A stretch of DNA of 64,000 nt from an uncultured Eubacteriales bacterium (GCA_900314565.1 OMVU01000001.1:62001-126000); one strand, 5' to 3'. Shown: positions 42,423-51,795, counted from the first letter of the stretch. Notes: generated from the sequence alone by a model not told the origin. Numbers and translations: made by a program.

Positions 42423-44468
42423 ATGAAACTTACAGAGATACCCGGAGTGGGACCGAAGACGGAAGCACTCTTTATGAAGCTCGGCATCAATGACTGCGAA
42501 TCTCTCACGCGGTATTACCCGCTCCACTATGATATATACAATGAACCTGTTCCGGTCGGAGATGCCCTGACCGGCTCCAAAATTACGGTGAAGGGTACCG
42601 TGAAAGGCGGCATAAATGTCTTTCCGGCAGGAAATAAAAAGATCGTGAGCTGTGAAATAAGTGACGGCTCCGGCAGTCTCAGACTGGTATGGTACAATGC
42701 CCTCTTTATTCGCTCGGTGATAAAGAAGGGGTGCACGTATTATTTCAGAGGGATTGTCTCTGTTCGCCGGGGTGCGAAGGTGATGGACCATCCCGAGATC
42801 TTTCAGATCGATCAGTATGAGAAAAATCAGGGGGCGCTCATTCCGATCTACGGTCTGACAAAAGGGCTCTCGAATAACACGGTCACAAAGGCCGTCCGCG
42901 CTGCATTTAAGCTCTGCGGGACTTCAGATGAGTATCTTCCGGAGCAGATCGTCCGGCATTATGCGCTCATGGATGAGAAGGAAGCAAGCGAGAAGATCCA
43001 TTTTCCGGCGGACCGGGACGATCTTTTCAGGGCAGGGAAGAGGATCGCGTTCGACGAATTCTTCTTTTTTATTCTTGCGCTCAGGATGCTGAAGAGCGAA
43101 GAAAAAGATGTTCCTTCGGATTTTCCGATGAAGGTCTGCTGGGAGACGGAGGATCTGATCGATGCCCTGCCGTACAGACTTACAGGGGCGCAGGAGCGAG
43201 TCTTCAGAGAAATAGAGGCTGATCTTACAAGCGGAAAGATCATGTCTAGGCTGATCCAGGGAGACGTCGGTTCGGGAAAGACCGTGCTTGCATTTCTGGC
43301 GCTTGTCATGGCAGCCCATAACGGGTATCAGGGAGCATTGATGGTGCCGACCGAGGTCCTCGCCCGCCAGCACTATGAGAAGTTCGTCTCTCTGACAGAG
43401 AGCATCCAGGAACTTGCTGTGCGCCCGGTCCTTCTGACAGGGTCGCTCAAAGCGGCTGAGAGGCGGAAAGCACTCGGGGAGATCCGTACAGGGGAAGCAA
43501 ATGTCGTGATCGGGACGCACGCCCTCATACAGGATGCGGTCGGGTATCACGATCTCGCACTTGTCATCACGGATGAGCAGCATCGGTTCGGTGTTTACCA
43601 GCGAAGAGCGCTGACGGAGAAGGGCAGAACTCCGCATATGCTTGTCATGTCAGCGACGCCGATTCCCAGGACGCTGGGTGTGATCTACTACGGAGATCTC
43701 GATATTTCTCTTGTGGATGAGAGACCGGCAGCAAGGCTCCCGATCAAAAACTGTGTCGTCGATGAATCGTGGAGGGCGAATGCGATGCGCTTTCTTGAGA
43801 AGGAGCTGCTCGCAGGACATCAGGTCTATGTGGTCTGCCCGATGATCGAAGAAAATGAAGAGATCCATGCGGAAAACGTCATTGACCGGACGAAAGAGCT
43901 CAAAAAAATCTTTCCCGACTTTTCGGTCGCCATGCTGCATGGCCGGATGAAGCCGGAGGAAAAGAATCGGATCATGACGTCCTTCGCTGCGGGGGAGATC
44001 AGGATCCTTGTCTCTACGACCGTGATCGAGGTCGGTGTCGATGTCCCGAACGCTACGGTCATGATGATCGAAAATGCAGAGCGCTTCGGACTCGCGACCC
44101 TCCATCAGCTCCGCGGAAGAGTCGGGCGGGGGGATGCACAGTCCTACTGTATTTTCATGGCCGGTCAGATGACAGAAGAGATCGGGGAGCGCCTCCTGGT
44201 CCTGAACCGGTCGAACGATGGATTCCGCATCGCGGAGAAGGATTTTGAGCTCAGGGGACCGGGTGATCTTCTGGGGATCCGACAGAGCGGAGAAGCGTAT
44301 TTTAAGGCGGCGGATCCTGTCCGGGACCGGGATATGCTGAAAGCAGCAGGCGAGCTTGCTGCCGTGATCATGCAGGATGACCCGATGCTCACGGGGGAAG
44401 AGTATGCGGTCCTCAGGGAAAAGATCAGAAAATACATCTCGGATTCGCAGGGCCAGGTCATCCTATGA
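42423..44468 (+). CDS. recG: ATP-dependent DNA helicase RecG
   Basis: RecG remodels stalled replication forks and Holliday junctions. The 681-residue protein has the N-terminal wedge/OB domain (VTVKGTVKGG-like segment), Walker A GDVGSGKT (near 280), DEQH box (near 383), SATPIPRTLG, and the helicase C motifs STTVIEVGVDVPNA and QLRGRVGRG. Length is normal. It is the last gene of the asp23-fakA-recG group; mgsA, with its own promoter, follows. Confidence 0.96.
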   Translation: MKLTEIPGVGPKTEALFMKLGINDCESLTRYYPLHYDIYNEPVPVGDALTGSKITVKGTVKGGINVFPAGNKKIVSCEISDGSGSLRLVWYNALFIRSVIKKGCTYYFRGIVSVRRGAKVMDHPEIFQIDQYEKNQGALIPIYGLTKGLSNNTVTKAVRAAFKLCGTSDEYLPEQIVRHYALMDEKEASEKIHFPADRDDLFRAGKRIAFDEFFFFILALRMLKSEEKDVPSDFPMKVCWETEDLIDALPYRLTGAQERVFREIEADLTSGKIMSRLIQGDVGSGKTVLAFLALVMAAHNGYQGALMVPTEVLARQHYEKFVSLTESIQELAVRPVLLTGSLKAAERRKALGEIRTGEANVVIGTHALIQDAVGYHDLALVITDEQHRFGVYQRRALTEKGRTPHMLVMSATPIPRTLGVIYYGDLDISLVDERPAARLPIKNCVVDESWRANAMRFLEKELLAGHQVYVVCPMIEENEEIHAENVIDRTKELKKIFPDFSVAMLHGRMKPEEKNRIMTSFAAGEIRILVSTTVIEVGVDVPNATVMMIENAERFGLATLHQLRGRVGRGDAQSYCIFMAGQMTEEIGERLLVLNRSNDGFRIAEKDFELRGPGDLLGIRQSGEAYFKAADPVRDRDMLKAAGELAAVIMQDDPMLTGEEYAVLREKIRKYISDSQGQVIL

Positions 44469-44554
44469 CGGCAGTTTGTTCGCCGTCCGGATTTCGGCAG
44501 ATTGAATACTTTTTTTGTGATTTGTGGTCAAAACGACGAAAAACAAAAAATACT

Positions 44555-44584
44555 TGCCCTTAAATTGGGTATTTTGCTATAATA
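44555..44584 (+). promoter_or_regulatory. Promoter of mgsA
   Basis: TTGCCC (44555-44560), 18-base spacer, TATAAT (44579-44584), 40 bases before the start codon. Confidence 0.6.
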
Positions 44585-44623
44585 ATACCGTAATATCGGT
44601 TATTTCAAGGCAAAGAGGCGGGT

Positions 44624-45034
44624 ATGAATATAGGGATAATTGCACATAACAGCAAGAAGACTCTGATTGAGGATTTTTGTATCGCTTATAAGGGTATTCT
44701 GTCAAAACATGACATCTATGCTACCGGTACGACTGGCAGGAGGATCGAAGAAGTGACAAGCCTGCATGTTCGTAAATTCCTCCCGGGTTCGATCGGAGGC
44801 GACAAGCAGTTCACTGAGATGATCGAGCGCAATGCGATGGATCTTGTGATTTTTTTCTATAATCCGAATATGATCGACAGCAAGGACCCGGATGTGATGA
44901 CAGTCGTCATGGCATGCGACCGCAACAATATTCCGATCGCGACAAATATCGGGTCTGCGGAAGTCATGATCCTCGGTCTCGGCAGAGGAGACCTTGACTG
45001 GAGGCTCAATGTAAAGAGCAGTGATATAGTATGA
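44624..45034 (+). CDS. mgsA: Methylglyoxal synthase family protein, with several active-site substitutions
   Basis: The 136-residue protein follows the MgsA fold throughout (IIAH, YATGTTGR, GGDKQ, DLVIFF, DPDV, IPIATNIGSAEV, RGDLDWR). MgsA converts dihydroxyacetone phosphate to methylglyoxal. Compared with the E. coli enzyme from memory, the aspartate after the first histidine is N9, the aspartate of the WDP motif is N80, and the histidine of PHDPDV is K87. The general base aspartate (D60, in GGD) and D90 (DPDV) remain. It may be a low-activity or repurposed member. It overlaps rsmD by four bases. Confidence 0.8.
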   Translation: MNIGIIAHNSKKTLIEDFCIAYKGILSKHDIYATGTTGRRIEEVTSLHVRKFLPGSIGGDKQFTEMIERNAMDLVIFFYNPNMIDSKDPDVMTVVMACDRNNIPIATNIGSAEVMILGLGRGDLDWRLNVKSSDIV

Positions 45035-45588
45035 GAGTGATTGCCGGAACAGCCCGTTCCATGCCTCTTCGAACGGTGAAGGGGATGGATATACGGCCTA
45101 CTACAGACAGAACAAAAGAGACACTGTTCAATATCCTGATGCCGAGGATACCGAACTGCAGGTTCCTCGATCTGTTCGCGGGAAGCGGATCCATCGGCAT
45201 TGAAGCTCTGAGCAGAGGAGCCAGTGAGGCTGTTTTCGTTGAGAACACCAGGGCACATCAGGCGCTTATCCTTGAAAATCTCGAGTTCACGAAGCTTGCA
45301 GACAGGGCGCGCATTGAGAAAGGGGATGTGAATACGGTCCTCTCACGGCTCGAAGGAGGAGAACCCTTCGATGTCATTTTCATGGATCCGCCGTTCAATC
45401 ACGGACTGGAAAAATCGGCGCTTGAGCTCCTTAGTCACCTGCATCTTCTGGCAGAGGACGGCGTCATTGTGGTCGAGGCTTCCCCTAAAACAGATTTCTC
45501 TTATCTTTCTGAGTACGGGTACAGAAAAATAAAGGAAAGAAAATACTCCATGAGTCAGCACATCTTTCTCGTGAGAGATAATGTATGA
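45031..45588 (+). CDS. rsmD: 16S rRNA guanine(966)-N2 methyltransferase RsmD
   Basis: RsmD methylates G966 of 16S rRNA using SAM. The 185-residue protein has RVIAGTARSMPL at the N-terminus, RPTTDRTKETLFN, the SAM-binding FLDLFAGSGSIGIEALSRGA and the catalytic MDPPF (118-121). It is followed by coaD, the usual pairing in bacteria. Translation probably couples to mgsA through ATGA. Confidence 0.95.
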   Translation: MRVIAGTARSMPLRTVKGMDIRPTTDRTKETLFNILMPRIPNCRFLDLFAGSGSIGIEALSRGASEAVFVENTRAHQALILENLEFTKLADRARIEKGDVNTVLSRLEGGEPFDVIFMDPPFNHGLEKSALELLSHLHLLAEDGVIVVEASPKTDFSYLSEYGYRKIKERKYSMSQHIFLVRDNV

Positions 45589-45633
45589 TGCTTTTCGTCT
45601 TCATTTATTAACGGCATGTAAGGAGCAGACAGT

Positions 45634-46113
45634 ATGCGGAGAGCAGTATATCCGGGTTCTTTTGACCCGGTAACCTATGGTCATCTTGATATAATACGGA
45701 GAGCAGCGTCGATTTTTGATGAGGTCGTGATCGGTGTTCTGCGCAATTCACAAAAAACTCCGTTGTTTTCCGTAGAAGAACGTGTTAAGATACTTAAGGA
45801 AGTGACTACAGATATTCCGAATGTAGTCGTTCGTTCATTTGAGGGTCTTTCCGTGAATTTTGTGCGTGACTGTGACGCGCAGGTCATCATCCGCGGCCTA
45901 AGAGCTATGACGGATTTTGAGAATGAACTGCACATGGCACAGACGAATAAAGTCCTCATGCCGGAAATTGACACAATGTTTCTGGTGACGAGTCTTAATT
46001 ACGCATATTTGAGCTCGACGACCGTCAGGGAGCTTGCCTCGTTCAAATCGGATGTATCCGCTTTTGCACCGCCTGCGGTCGTAAAGGCGCTGAACGAGAA
46101 GTTTTCCTTGTAG
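45634..46113 (+). CDS. coaD: Phosphopantetheine adenylyltransferase
   Basis: CoaD joins ATP and 4'-phosphopantetheine in coenzyme A synthesis. The 159-residue protein has YPGSFDPVTYGHLDII (HIGH-type motif with H17), RGLRAMTDFENE and the SSTTVREL segment. Length and motifs are typical. The ATG follows AAGGAG. Confidence 0.96.
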   Translation: MRRAVYPGSFDPVTYGHLDIIRRAASIFDEVVIGVLRNSQKTPLFSVEERVKILKEVTTDIPNVVVRSFEGLSVNFVRDCDAQVIIRGLRAMTDFENELHMAQTNKVLMPEIDTMFLVTSLNYAYLSSTTVRELASFKSDVSAFAPPAVVKALNEKFSL

Positions 46114-46186
46114 AGGCTTGGAGAATGAGCTGTAAGAACGGAGTACATGGTAAGGAAATATAATTCAGTTACAAGGAGAAGGAATC

Positions 46187-46801
46187 ATGGCCAGCAGAAT
46201 TGAGCAGATTATTGAAGAAATTGAGGAGTATGTAGACAGCTGCAGGTTCCAGCCGCTGTCAACGACGAAGATCGTTGTGAACAAGGAGGAACTCGAGGAG
46301 CTTCTGAGGGAGCTGAGACTGAAGACTCCGGATGAGATCAAGCGATATCAGAAAATCATTTCCAATAAGGACGCGATTCTTGCGGATGCGCAGGCTAAGG
46401 CAGACGGGATCATTGCAAGCGCCGAGACGAGAGCAAAAGAGCTTGTCAGCCAGCACGAGGTCATGCAGCAGGCTTACGCACAGGCCAACGAGACCATCAG
46501 CAGAGCCAATCAGCAGGCAGCGGGAATCCTTGATTCCGCTACACAGGATGCCAATAACATCCGGCTTTCTGCGCTGACCTACACCGATGACATGCTTGCG
46601 AATATTGAGAATATGGCAGGCATGACGATCCAGGATGCGGGAATGAAGTATAAGGCCTTCATCGATTCTCTTCAGAACGCATATGATACTGTCAGACAGA
46701 ATCGTCAGGAATTGTCCCCGCAGACCGCTCAGTCCGCAGAACCGTCTTTATATGATGAAGATGATTATGATGACGGCCTGGATGAGGATGATGAGGAATA
46801 A
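46187..46801 (+). CDS. Coiled-coil DivIVA-like / ATP synthase subunit-like protein
   Basis: The 204-residue protein begins MASRIEQIIEEIEEYV, has a long helical, Ala/Gln/Glu-rich coiled coil (about residues 60-165) and a very acidic C-terminus (DEDDYDDGLDEDDEE). It resembles the small coiled-coil proteins found after coaD in Lachnospiraceae, sometimes labelled ATPase or V-type ATPase subunit H, without an ATP-binding motif. A scaffold role like DivIVA is plausible but unproven. The ATG follows AAGGAG. Confidence 0.75.
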   Translation: MASRIEQIIEEIEEYVDSCRFQPLSTTKIVVNKEELEELLRELRLKTPDEIKRYQKIISNKDAILADAQAKADGIIASAETRAKELVSQHEVMQQAYAQANETISRANQQAAGILDSATQDANNIRLSALTYTDDMLANIENMAGMTIQDAGMKYKAFIDSLQNAYDTVRQNRQELSPQTAQSAEPSLYDEDDYDDGLDEDDEE

Positions 46802-46807
46802 TTATCG

Positions 46808-46850
46808 TCTCTGACGCAGAATTCTCTTTTGTCTTGTACATGAGATGAAT
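46808..46850. repeat. Short intergenic repeat, copy 2 (partner at 1063-1104)
   Basis: TCTCTGACGCAGAAT (46808-46822) and CATGAGATGAAT (46839-46850) repeat the two blocks downstream of prs. Confidence 0.6.
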
Positions 46851-46905
46851 GCGCAGGAACAAATAGATCTCTGACACCGGCATGGAGCCTGTGCCGGAGA
46901 TTAAA

Positions 46906-46999
46906 CGCTCCGCGAGGATGCGCACGCGTGCGAACAGGAATCAGAGCCTTTCGGCATCCCCCGTACGCGGCGTGCAAGACTCGCAAGCGACTCTTGACT
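46906..46999. repeat. Hairpin repeat related to 14339-14431
   Basis: It starts CGCTCCGCGAGGATGCG, close to the core at 14339, and ends in an imperfect 10-bp hairpin (46975-46996, CAAGACTCGC/GCGACTCTTG). Just upstream is a separate hairpin CCGGCA/TGCCGG (about 46878-46897). Confidence 0.6.
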
Positions 47000-47010
47000 T
47001 TGGATTGAGG

Positions 47011-47046
47011 AGTGGGGATGTTCTGTGGAGCGTCCCCTCTTTTTAT
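47011..47046 (+). terminator. Terminator-like hairpin upstream of pepD
   Basis: GGGGATG (47014-47020) pairs with CGTCCCC (47031-47037) with one G-U pair, followed by TCTTTTTA. It closes the coaD-containing transcript or attenuates pepD. Confidence 0.7.
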
Positions 47047-47094
47047 CTATACAATTCGTTCTTCATGAACCAACTATTTTGAAAAGGAGACACT

Positions 47095-48534
47095 ATGGAT
47101 AATCTTAGACCTGAGAACGTATTTCGGTATTTCAAGGAAATTTCAGATATTCCACGCGGTTCCGGTAACACAGATGCGATCACAGAGTATCTTATTCAGT
47201 TCGCGGTCAGCCACGATTTTGATGCGATCGCGGACGAAGTTGGCAATGTGATCATCAAGAAGTCGGCGACAGAGGGCTTCGAGGAGTCGGAGGGCATCAT
47301 CCTTCAGGGTCATGTCGATATGGTCTGTGCAGCAGTCCCGGAAAGCGATCACGATTTTTTAAATGATCCCATTACCCTTAAAACGGAAGGAGATTATCTC
47401 TTCGCGGATGGAACGACGCTCGGGGGAGATGACGGAATCGCAGTAGCGTATATGCTTGCGCTCCTGGATGATGAGGAGATCCCGCATCCGGCACTTGAGT
47501 GCCTGTTCACGGTAGACGAGGAGATCGGCCTTCTGGGCGCTGCAGCGCTGGATCCGGAATTCCTCGACGGACATGTGATGATCAACCTTGATTCCGAGAG
47601 TGAGGGCGTTCTCACGGTCGGATGCGCAGGCGGAGTCCGTGTGGATACTACGATCCCCATCGGGAGGGCATCCATCAAGGGAATGCCGCTTCTTATAGAG
47701 ATCGGTGGACTTCTCTCCGGCCATTCCGGGGAAATGATCCAGAAGGGCAGGATCAACGCGCTGAAGCTCATGGGCAGATTCCTCTTTGAGCTGGATCAGA
47801 AGACGGCATTTTCCCTTGTCGATGTAAGCGGTGGAGATAAGGATAACGCAATTCCCGCAGAGGCAAAGGCACATCTGATCGTGGATGAGGATGATCTTGA
47901 GACGGCGAAGAAATTTACCAAAGAGTTTGTATCCAAAGTCAAACGCGAATATGCGGGTACAGATGACGGTCTGGTGATCCGTATTGAGAGCGGCCGCACG
48001 CACAAGGTCACGGTCATGGATCCGGACAGCCAGGAAAAGGTCATCGCTTTTCTGATGCATGTCCCGAATGGCGTGAGACATATGAGCGGAGTGAACAGCG
48101 GACTCGTACAGACATCGACCAATCTCGGAATTGCGAGGACCGGTACAGAGCAGTTCGTGACGACGTCTCTGACCCGAAGCAGCGTGCTCTCCGAGCGGGA
48201 TGCGCTGGCTCAGGAGATCATCAGTCTCGCAAGACTTCTCGGCGGAGCGGGTTATTTAAAGGAATCCTATCCGGCATGGGAGTACAGGGAAAATTCAAAA
48301 CTCAGAGAGACGATGGTACGGGTCTACAGCGAGCGTTTCGGGAAAGAGCCGGAAATCTCCATTATCCACGGCGGTCTCGAGTGTGGAATTTTCTATGATA
48401 AGATCAAAAATTTCGATGCAGTCTCTATCGGACCGGATATCAAAGACATCCATACACCGAACGAAAAGCTCTCGATCAGCTCTGCTGAGAGGACCTGGGA
48501 GTATCTGCTTGACGTTCTGAAAGCACTTAAGTGA
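47095..48534 (+). CDS. pepD: Aminoacyl-histidine dipeptidase (PepD, M20 family)
   Basis: PepD hydrolyses Xaa-His and other dipeptides with two metal ions. The 479-residue protein has GHVDMVCA (near 72-79, first metal histidine), TTLGGDDGIAV (bridging aspartate), TVDEEIGLLGA (catalytic and metal Glu) and HGGLECGIF near the C-terminus. The lid domain lies in the middle. Start ATG follows AAAGGAG. It may supply histidine from peptides; a partial histidine operon is present 7 kb away, but a link is speculative. Confidence 0.93.
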   Translation: MDNLRPENVFRYFKEISDIPRGSGNTDAITEYLIQFAVSHDFDAIADEVGNVIIKKSATEGFEESEGIILQGHVDMVCAAVPESDHDFLNDPITLKTEGDYLFADGTTLGGDDGIAVAYMLALLDDEEIPHPALECLFTVDEEIGLLGAAALDPEFLDGHVMINLDSESEGVLTVGCAGGVRVDTTIPIGRASIKGMPLLIEIGGLLSGHSGEMIQKGRINALKLMGRFLFELDQKTAFSLVDVSGGDKDNAIPAEAKAHLIVDEDDLETAKKFTKEFVSKVKREYAGTDDGLVIRIESGRTHKVTVMDPDSQEKVIAFLMHVPNGVRHMSGVNSGLVQTSTNLGIARTGTEQFVTTSLTRSSVLSERDALAQEIISLARLLGGAGYLKESYPAWEYRENSKLRETMVRVYSERFGKEPEISIIHGGLECGIFYDKIKNFDAVSIGPDIKDIHTPNEKLSISSAERTWEYLLDVLKALK

Positions 48535-48550
48535 GGAGTCCGGTTTCAAA

Positions 48551-49381
48551 ATGGAAATCCAACTGTGGAGAGAGATTCTTCATCCCTATGAACAGGCGGT
48601 GAGCGAGATCATTATCAAGTTCGTCTGCCTGAGGGATGAGTTCAGAAAAAACAATATTTATTCTCCTATTGAGAGTGTCACCGGGCGGGTGAAGACAGTT
48701 TCCAGTATTCTGGAAAAGATGCAGATGAAGAACATCCCGTTCGAGCATCTGGAAGAGGAGGTCGAGGATATTGCGGGTGTTCGGATCATCTGTCAGTTCG
48801 TTGAGGATATTGAACGGGTCGTCGATCTTATCCGGGGACGCTCTGACATGGAGATCCTGGAGAAAAAGGATTATCTCGCCAACAAGAAAAAGAGCGGATA
48901 CCGCAGCTATCATGTAGTCGTAGGGTATACCGTGGATACGATACACGGACCGAAAAGACTGCAGGTCGAGATCCAGATCCGGACGATGGCGATGAACTTC
49001 TGGGCGACGACCGAACATTCTCTTCAGTACAAGTATAAGGGAGAGATCCCGGAGCATGTTTCCACAAGGCTGCAGAAGGCTGCGGACGCGATCTTCAATC
49101 TGGACAATGAGATGTCGCAGGTCCGGGCGGAAATCATTGACGCGCAGAACGATATGCAGATCAGGACCGGAATCGTCAAGGAGATCCTTTCGGCGATTGA
49201 AAACCTTTACAAAGTCGCAAGTGAACGGGAAGTAAAAAAGGTGCAGGAGGAGTTTTATCGGATCTTCCGTCTGAACAACCTTTATGAACTCAGGCGATTC
49301 CAGAAACAGCTGGATATACTGTCTGAAGGCTATCGGGTCCAGTCTGTGGATACGACGCTTTATACATCCTCGGATCAGTAG
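48551..49381 (+). CDS. Small alarmone synthetase (GTP pyrophosphokinase family, RelQ/YjbM-like)
   Basis: The 276-residue protein has a single RelA/SpoT synthetase domain: GRVKTVSSILEKM, DIAGVRI, KKKSGYRSYH and EIQIRTMAMNFWA, with TEHSLQYKY. No hydrolase, TGS or ACT domain is present, so it makes (p)ppGpp but does not degrade it. It is somewhat longer than B. subtilis YjbM, with a helical C-terminus. The ATG is preceded by a weak site (GAGGAGTCCGGTTTCAAA). It follows pepD by 16 bases. Confidence 0.9.
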   Translation: MEIQLWREILHPYEQAVSEIIIKFVCLRDEFRKNNIYSPIESVTGRVKTVSSILEKMQMKNIPFEHLEEEVEDIAGVRIICQFVEDIERVVDLIRGRSDMEILEKKDYLANKKKSGYRSYHVVVGYTVDTIHGPKRLQVEIQIRTMAMNFWATTEHSLQYKYKGEIPEHVSTRLQKAADAIFNLDNEMSQVRAEIIDAQNDMQIRTGIVKEILSAIENLYKVASEREVKKVQEEFYRIFRLNNLYELRRFQKQLDILSEGYRVQSVDTTLYTSSDQ

Positions 49382-49402
49382 CATGCAGATTTCAACATTC
49401 TA

Positions 49403-49443
49403 ACCCGGGTTTTCCTTTCGAGTCAGAAAGAGAGAATCCGGGT
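49403..49443 (+). other. Hairpin after the alarmone synthetase gene
   Basis: ACCCGG (49403-49408) pairs with CCGGGT (49438-49443), with TTTTCCTTTC against GAAAGAGAGAA inside. No U tract follows, so it is a weak terminator candidate only. Confidence 0.4.
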
Positions 49444-49473
49444 CATTCCATATATGACAACATGGAGGTACCC

Positions 49474-50985
49474 TTGAATCTTCCGGAACAGTATTTAAAG
49501 AAAATGAAGGACCTGCTCGGAACGGAATACGATGACTGGCGTTCTTCAATGGAGGAGCCGGCCGTCACAGGCCTGCGTACGAATGACCTGAAGACAGATC
49601 CGGGTGAGTTCTTAAATATTCTGGCAAGGTCCGGATTCAGTGACATGCCGGACAGGATCCCGTGGATCCACAACGGTTTCTTTACGAAGGACAGCAGTCT
49701 CTTCTCAAAGCATCCGCTCTATCAGACAGGCGTTTATTACATTCAGGAGCCCTCGGCGATGACGCCGGCGGAGCTCCTTCCCGTCTCAGAGGGCGAGTAT
49801 GTCCTTGATCTGTGCGCTGCTCCGGGAGGAAAGGCATGTCAGCTCCTTCAGAAACTGAACGGAAGAGGTCTTCTGTATGCCAATGATCTGTCTGCAAGCC
49901 GTGCCCAGGCGCTCAAAAAAAATCTTGAGATGGCAGGAGCTGTCAACGCATACGTGACAGCGGAGGAACCGGCTGCGCTGGCTTCTCATTTTCCGGGATA
50001 TTTTGACAAGATCCTTGTGGATGCGCCCTGTTCCGGCGAGGGGATGTTCCGACGGGAACCTTCGATGGCTTCCTTCTGGATGAAGAAAGGGCCGGAGTAT
50101 TATCAGCCGATCCAGCTTGAGATCCTGAGAAATGCCTGGCGGATGCTGAGACCCGGAGGAATGATGCTCTTTTCCACATGTACATTTTCACCTCTTGAAA
50201 ATGAAGGAAATGTCGAGCGTCTCCTTACCGAATTTCCTGATCTTCACCTTGTGGAGATACCGGATCATCCCGGCTTTGCGCGCGGCATCACGCTGAGGAC
50301 GGAAGAGTGTGTCCGGCTGTATCCTCACAGGCTGTGCGGGGAAGGGCAGTTCGCTGCGCTTTTTCAGAAAGAAGGGAGTTCGGAACACCGGACGTATAAG
50401 GGAACACAGATTTATGAAAAGAACGGAGAGATCTACCTTATTCCGTCAAATGCAGGTCCAGTGCCCGGACTCCGATATCTCCTGACAGGGCTTCATGCAG
50501 GGACACGAAAGCGGGAGCGGATCGCCGCTGCACAGGGGCTTGCGCAGGCAATTTCCGGCAGTATGTGGCCAAAAAGCGTAAATCTTTCGTGTACGGATGA
50601 GAGAATCTCAAGATACCTTCGGGGTGAGACGATTTTCTGCGGACCTTCGGAGATCATTGAGGGCGGGCCCTGTCCGCTGCTGTCCTCTGCGCTCACCGGG
50701 GGACAGACAGGGATACTGATCCGCGATTCTTCGGACGACAGACTGCACAGGGAGCAGAGGGACGCAGGAGGAAGGAAGAAAGCCCGGCGGGGAAAAGGGA
50801 AGGTCATGACTTCCGGGGACAGAAATCCCGCTGCAGATCCGGGCAGGAAGAGGAACGGATCGGAATTCGGCGGAATGGATCTTCGGGAAATCCTGATCCT
50901 TGCGGACGGGTTCCCGGTCGGCTTTGCGGATCCCGCCGCAAACGGGATGTTAAAGAACCGGAGAAATCCGGGATGGAGGATTTAA
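49474..50985 (+). CDS. rsmF: RsmF-like rRNA cytosine-C5 methyltransferase
   Basis: The 503-residue protein has the NOL1/NOP2/Sun core: DLCAAPGGK (SAM binding), DAPCSGEG (catalytic cysteine region) and FSTCTFSPLENE (second cysteine), followed by a C-terminal RNA-binding region. It is of the RsmF/YebU length and probably methylates 16S rRNA. An Arg/Lys-rich disordered insertion precedes the last 40 residues. The start is TTG 49474, six bases after GGAGG; ATG 49462 has no such site. The stop overlaps the next gene's start (TAATG). Confidence 0.88.
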   Translation: MNLPEQYLKKMKDLLGTEYDDWRSSMEEPAVTGLRTNDLKTDPGEFLNILARSGFSDMPDRIPWIHNGFFTKDSSLFSKHPLYQTGVYYIQEPSAMTPAELLPVSEGEYVLDLCAAPGGKACQLLQKLNGRGLLYANDLSASRAQALKKNLEMAGAVNAYVTAEEPAALASHFPGYFDKILVDAPCSGEGMFRREPSMASFWMKKGPEYYQPIQLEILRNAWRMLRPGGMMLFSTCTFSPLENEGNVERLLTEFPDLHLVEIPDHPGFARGITLRTEECVRLYPHRLCGEGQFAALFQKEGSSEHRTYKGTQIYEKNGEIYLIPSNAGPVPGLRYLLTGLHAGTRKRERIAAAQGLAQAISGSMWPKSVNLSCTDERISRYLRGETIFCGPSEIIEGGPCPLLSSALTGGQTGILIRDSSDDRLHREQRDAGGRKKARRGKGKVMTSGDRNPAADPGRKRNGSEFGGMDLREILILADGFPVGFADPAANGMLKNRRNPGWRI

Positions 50986-51647
50986 TGCAAAATTTGAAGA
51001 AAGAGCTCGACCAGTGCAACGCTGTCATTTTTGACCTTGACGGGACCCTGATCGACTCCATGGGCATGTGGCATGAGATTGATGTGGAGTATCTTATGCG
51101 TTTTGGAATTGACGTCCCCGAAGACCTCCAGAAAGAGCTGGAGGGCCTCACGTATACAGATGTTGCCCGGTATTTTAAGGACAGGTTCCATATTCCCGAT
51201 TCGATCGATGAGATCGGAGACGCATGGATCCGAATGGCAGGCGAAAAGTACCGGAAAACGATCCCGCTGAAGCCCGGCGTCAGGGAGTTCCTTGCCGAAG
51301 TGAAATCGAGAAACCATAAGACCGCGATCGCGTCCAGCAATCATCTTCAGCTCATCGAAGACATCCTGAGGATCCATGGGATCTACGATTATATTGACGC
51401 GATCACGACCTGCGACGATGTCGGGCTGGGGAAACCGGATCCGGAGGTCTATACGGTCACGGCCGGAAAACTCGGGATCGATCCGGGCTCCTGTCTGGTC
51501 TTTGAAGATATCCCGGTCGGCATTCAGGCAGGAAAGGCTGCGGGAATGCGCGTGATTGCTGTCGAAGATACCTACTCAGAGCACATGCGGGAGGAAAAAG
51601 CCCGTCTGGCAGACGGCTATATCACGGATTTCCGTGAGCTCCTGTGA
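50985..51647 (+). CDS. HAD family phosphatase (beta-phosphoglucomutase-like)
   Basis: The 220-residue protein has HAD motif I DLDGTL (D17, D19), motif II ASSN, the lysine in GLGKPDPEVY and motif IV FEDIPVGIQAGKAAGM. The cap domain is helical, as in the beta-phosphoglucomutase/phosphoglycolate phosphatase-like group. The substrate is unknown. ATG 50985 shares its A with the preceding stop and has GGAGG just upstream. Confidence 0.88.
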   Translation: MQNLKKELDQCNAVIFDLDGTLIDSMGMWHEIDVEYLMRFGIDVPEDLQKELEGLTYTDVARYFKDRFHIPDSIDEIGDAWIRMAGEKYRKTIPLKPGVREFLAEVKSRNHKTAIASSNHLQLIEDILRIHGIYDYIDAITTCDDVGLGKPDPEVYTVTAGKLGIDPGSCLVFEDIPVGIQAGKAAGMRVIAVEDTYSEHMREEKARLADGYITDFRELL

Positions 51648-51750
51648 GGAGGCCGGTCACGAAGGAAGTTTTTCGTGCAAGTCCTGCGAAACTGTGATAG
51701 AATAGCGTGTCAGAAAGCGTGAATCTCCTATACAGAATCGGGGAAGGTGC

Positions 51751-51795
51751 TTCGCACGCTGTGCGGCGCGGCAGCAACGCCGAGATGTTCCTGAT
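51751..51795. repeat. Intergenic repeat (family of 24091-24131)
   Basis: TTCGCACGCTGTGCG through GATGTTCCT matches the repeat upstream of cmk at about 36 of 41 positions. It is located 65 bases before the 51860 gene. Confidence 0.6.
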
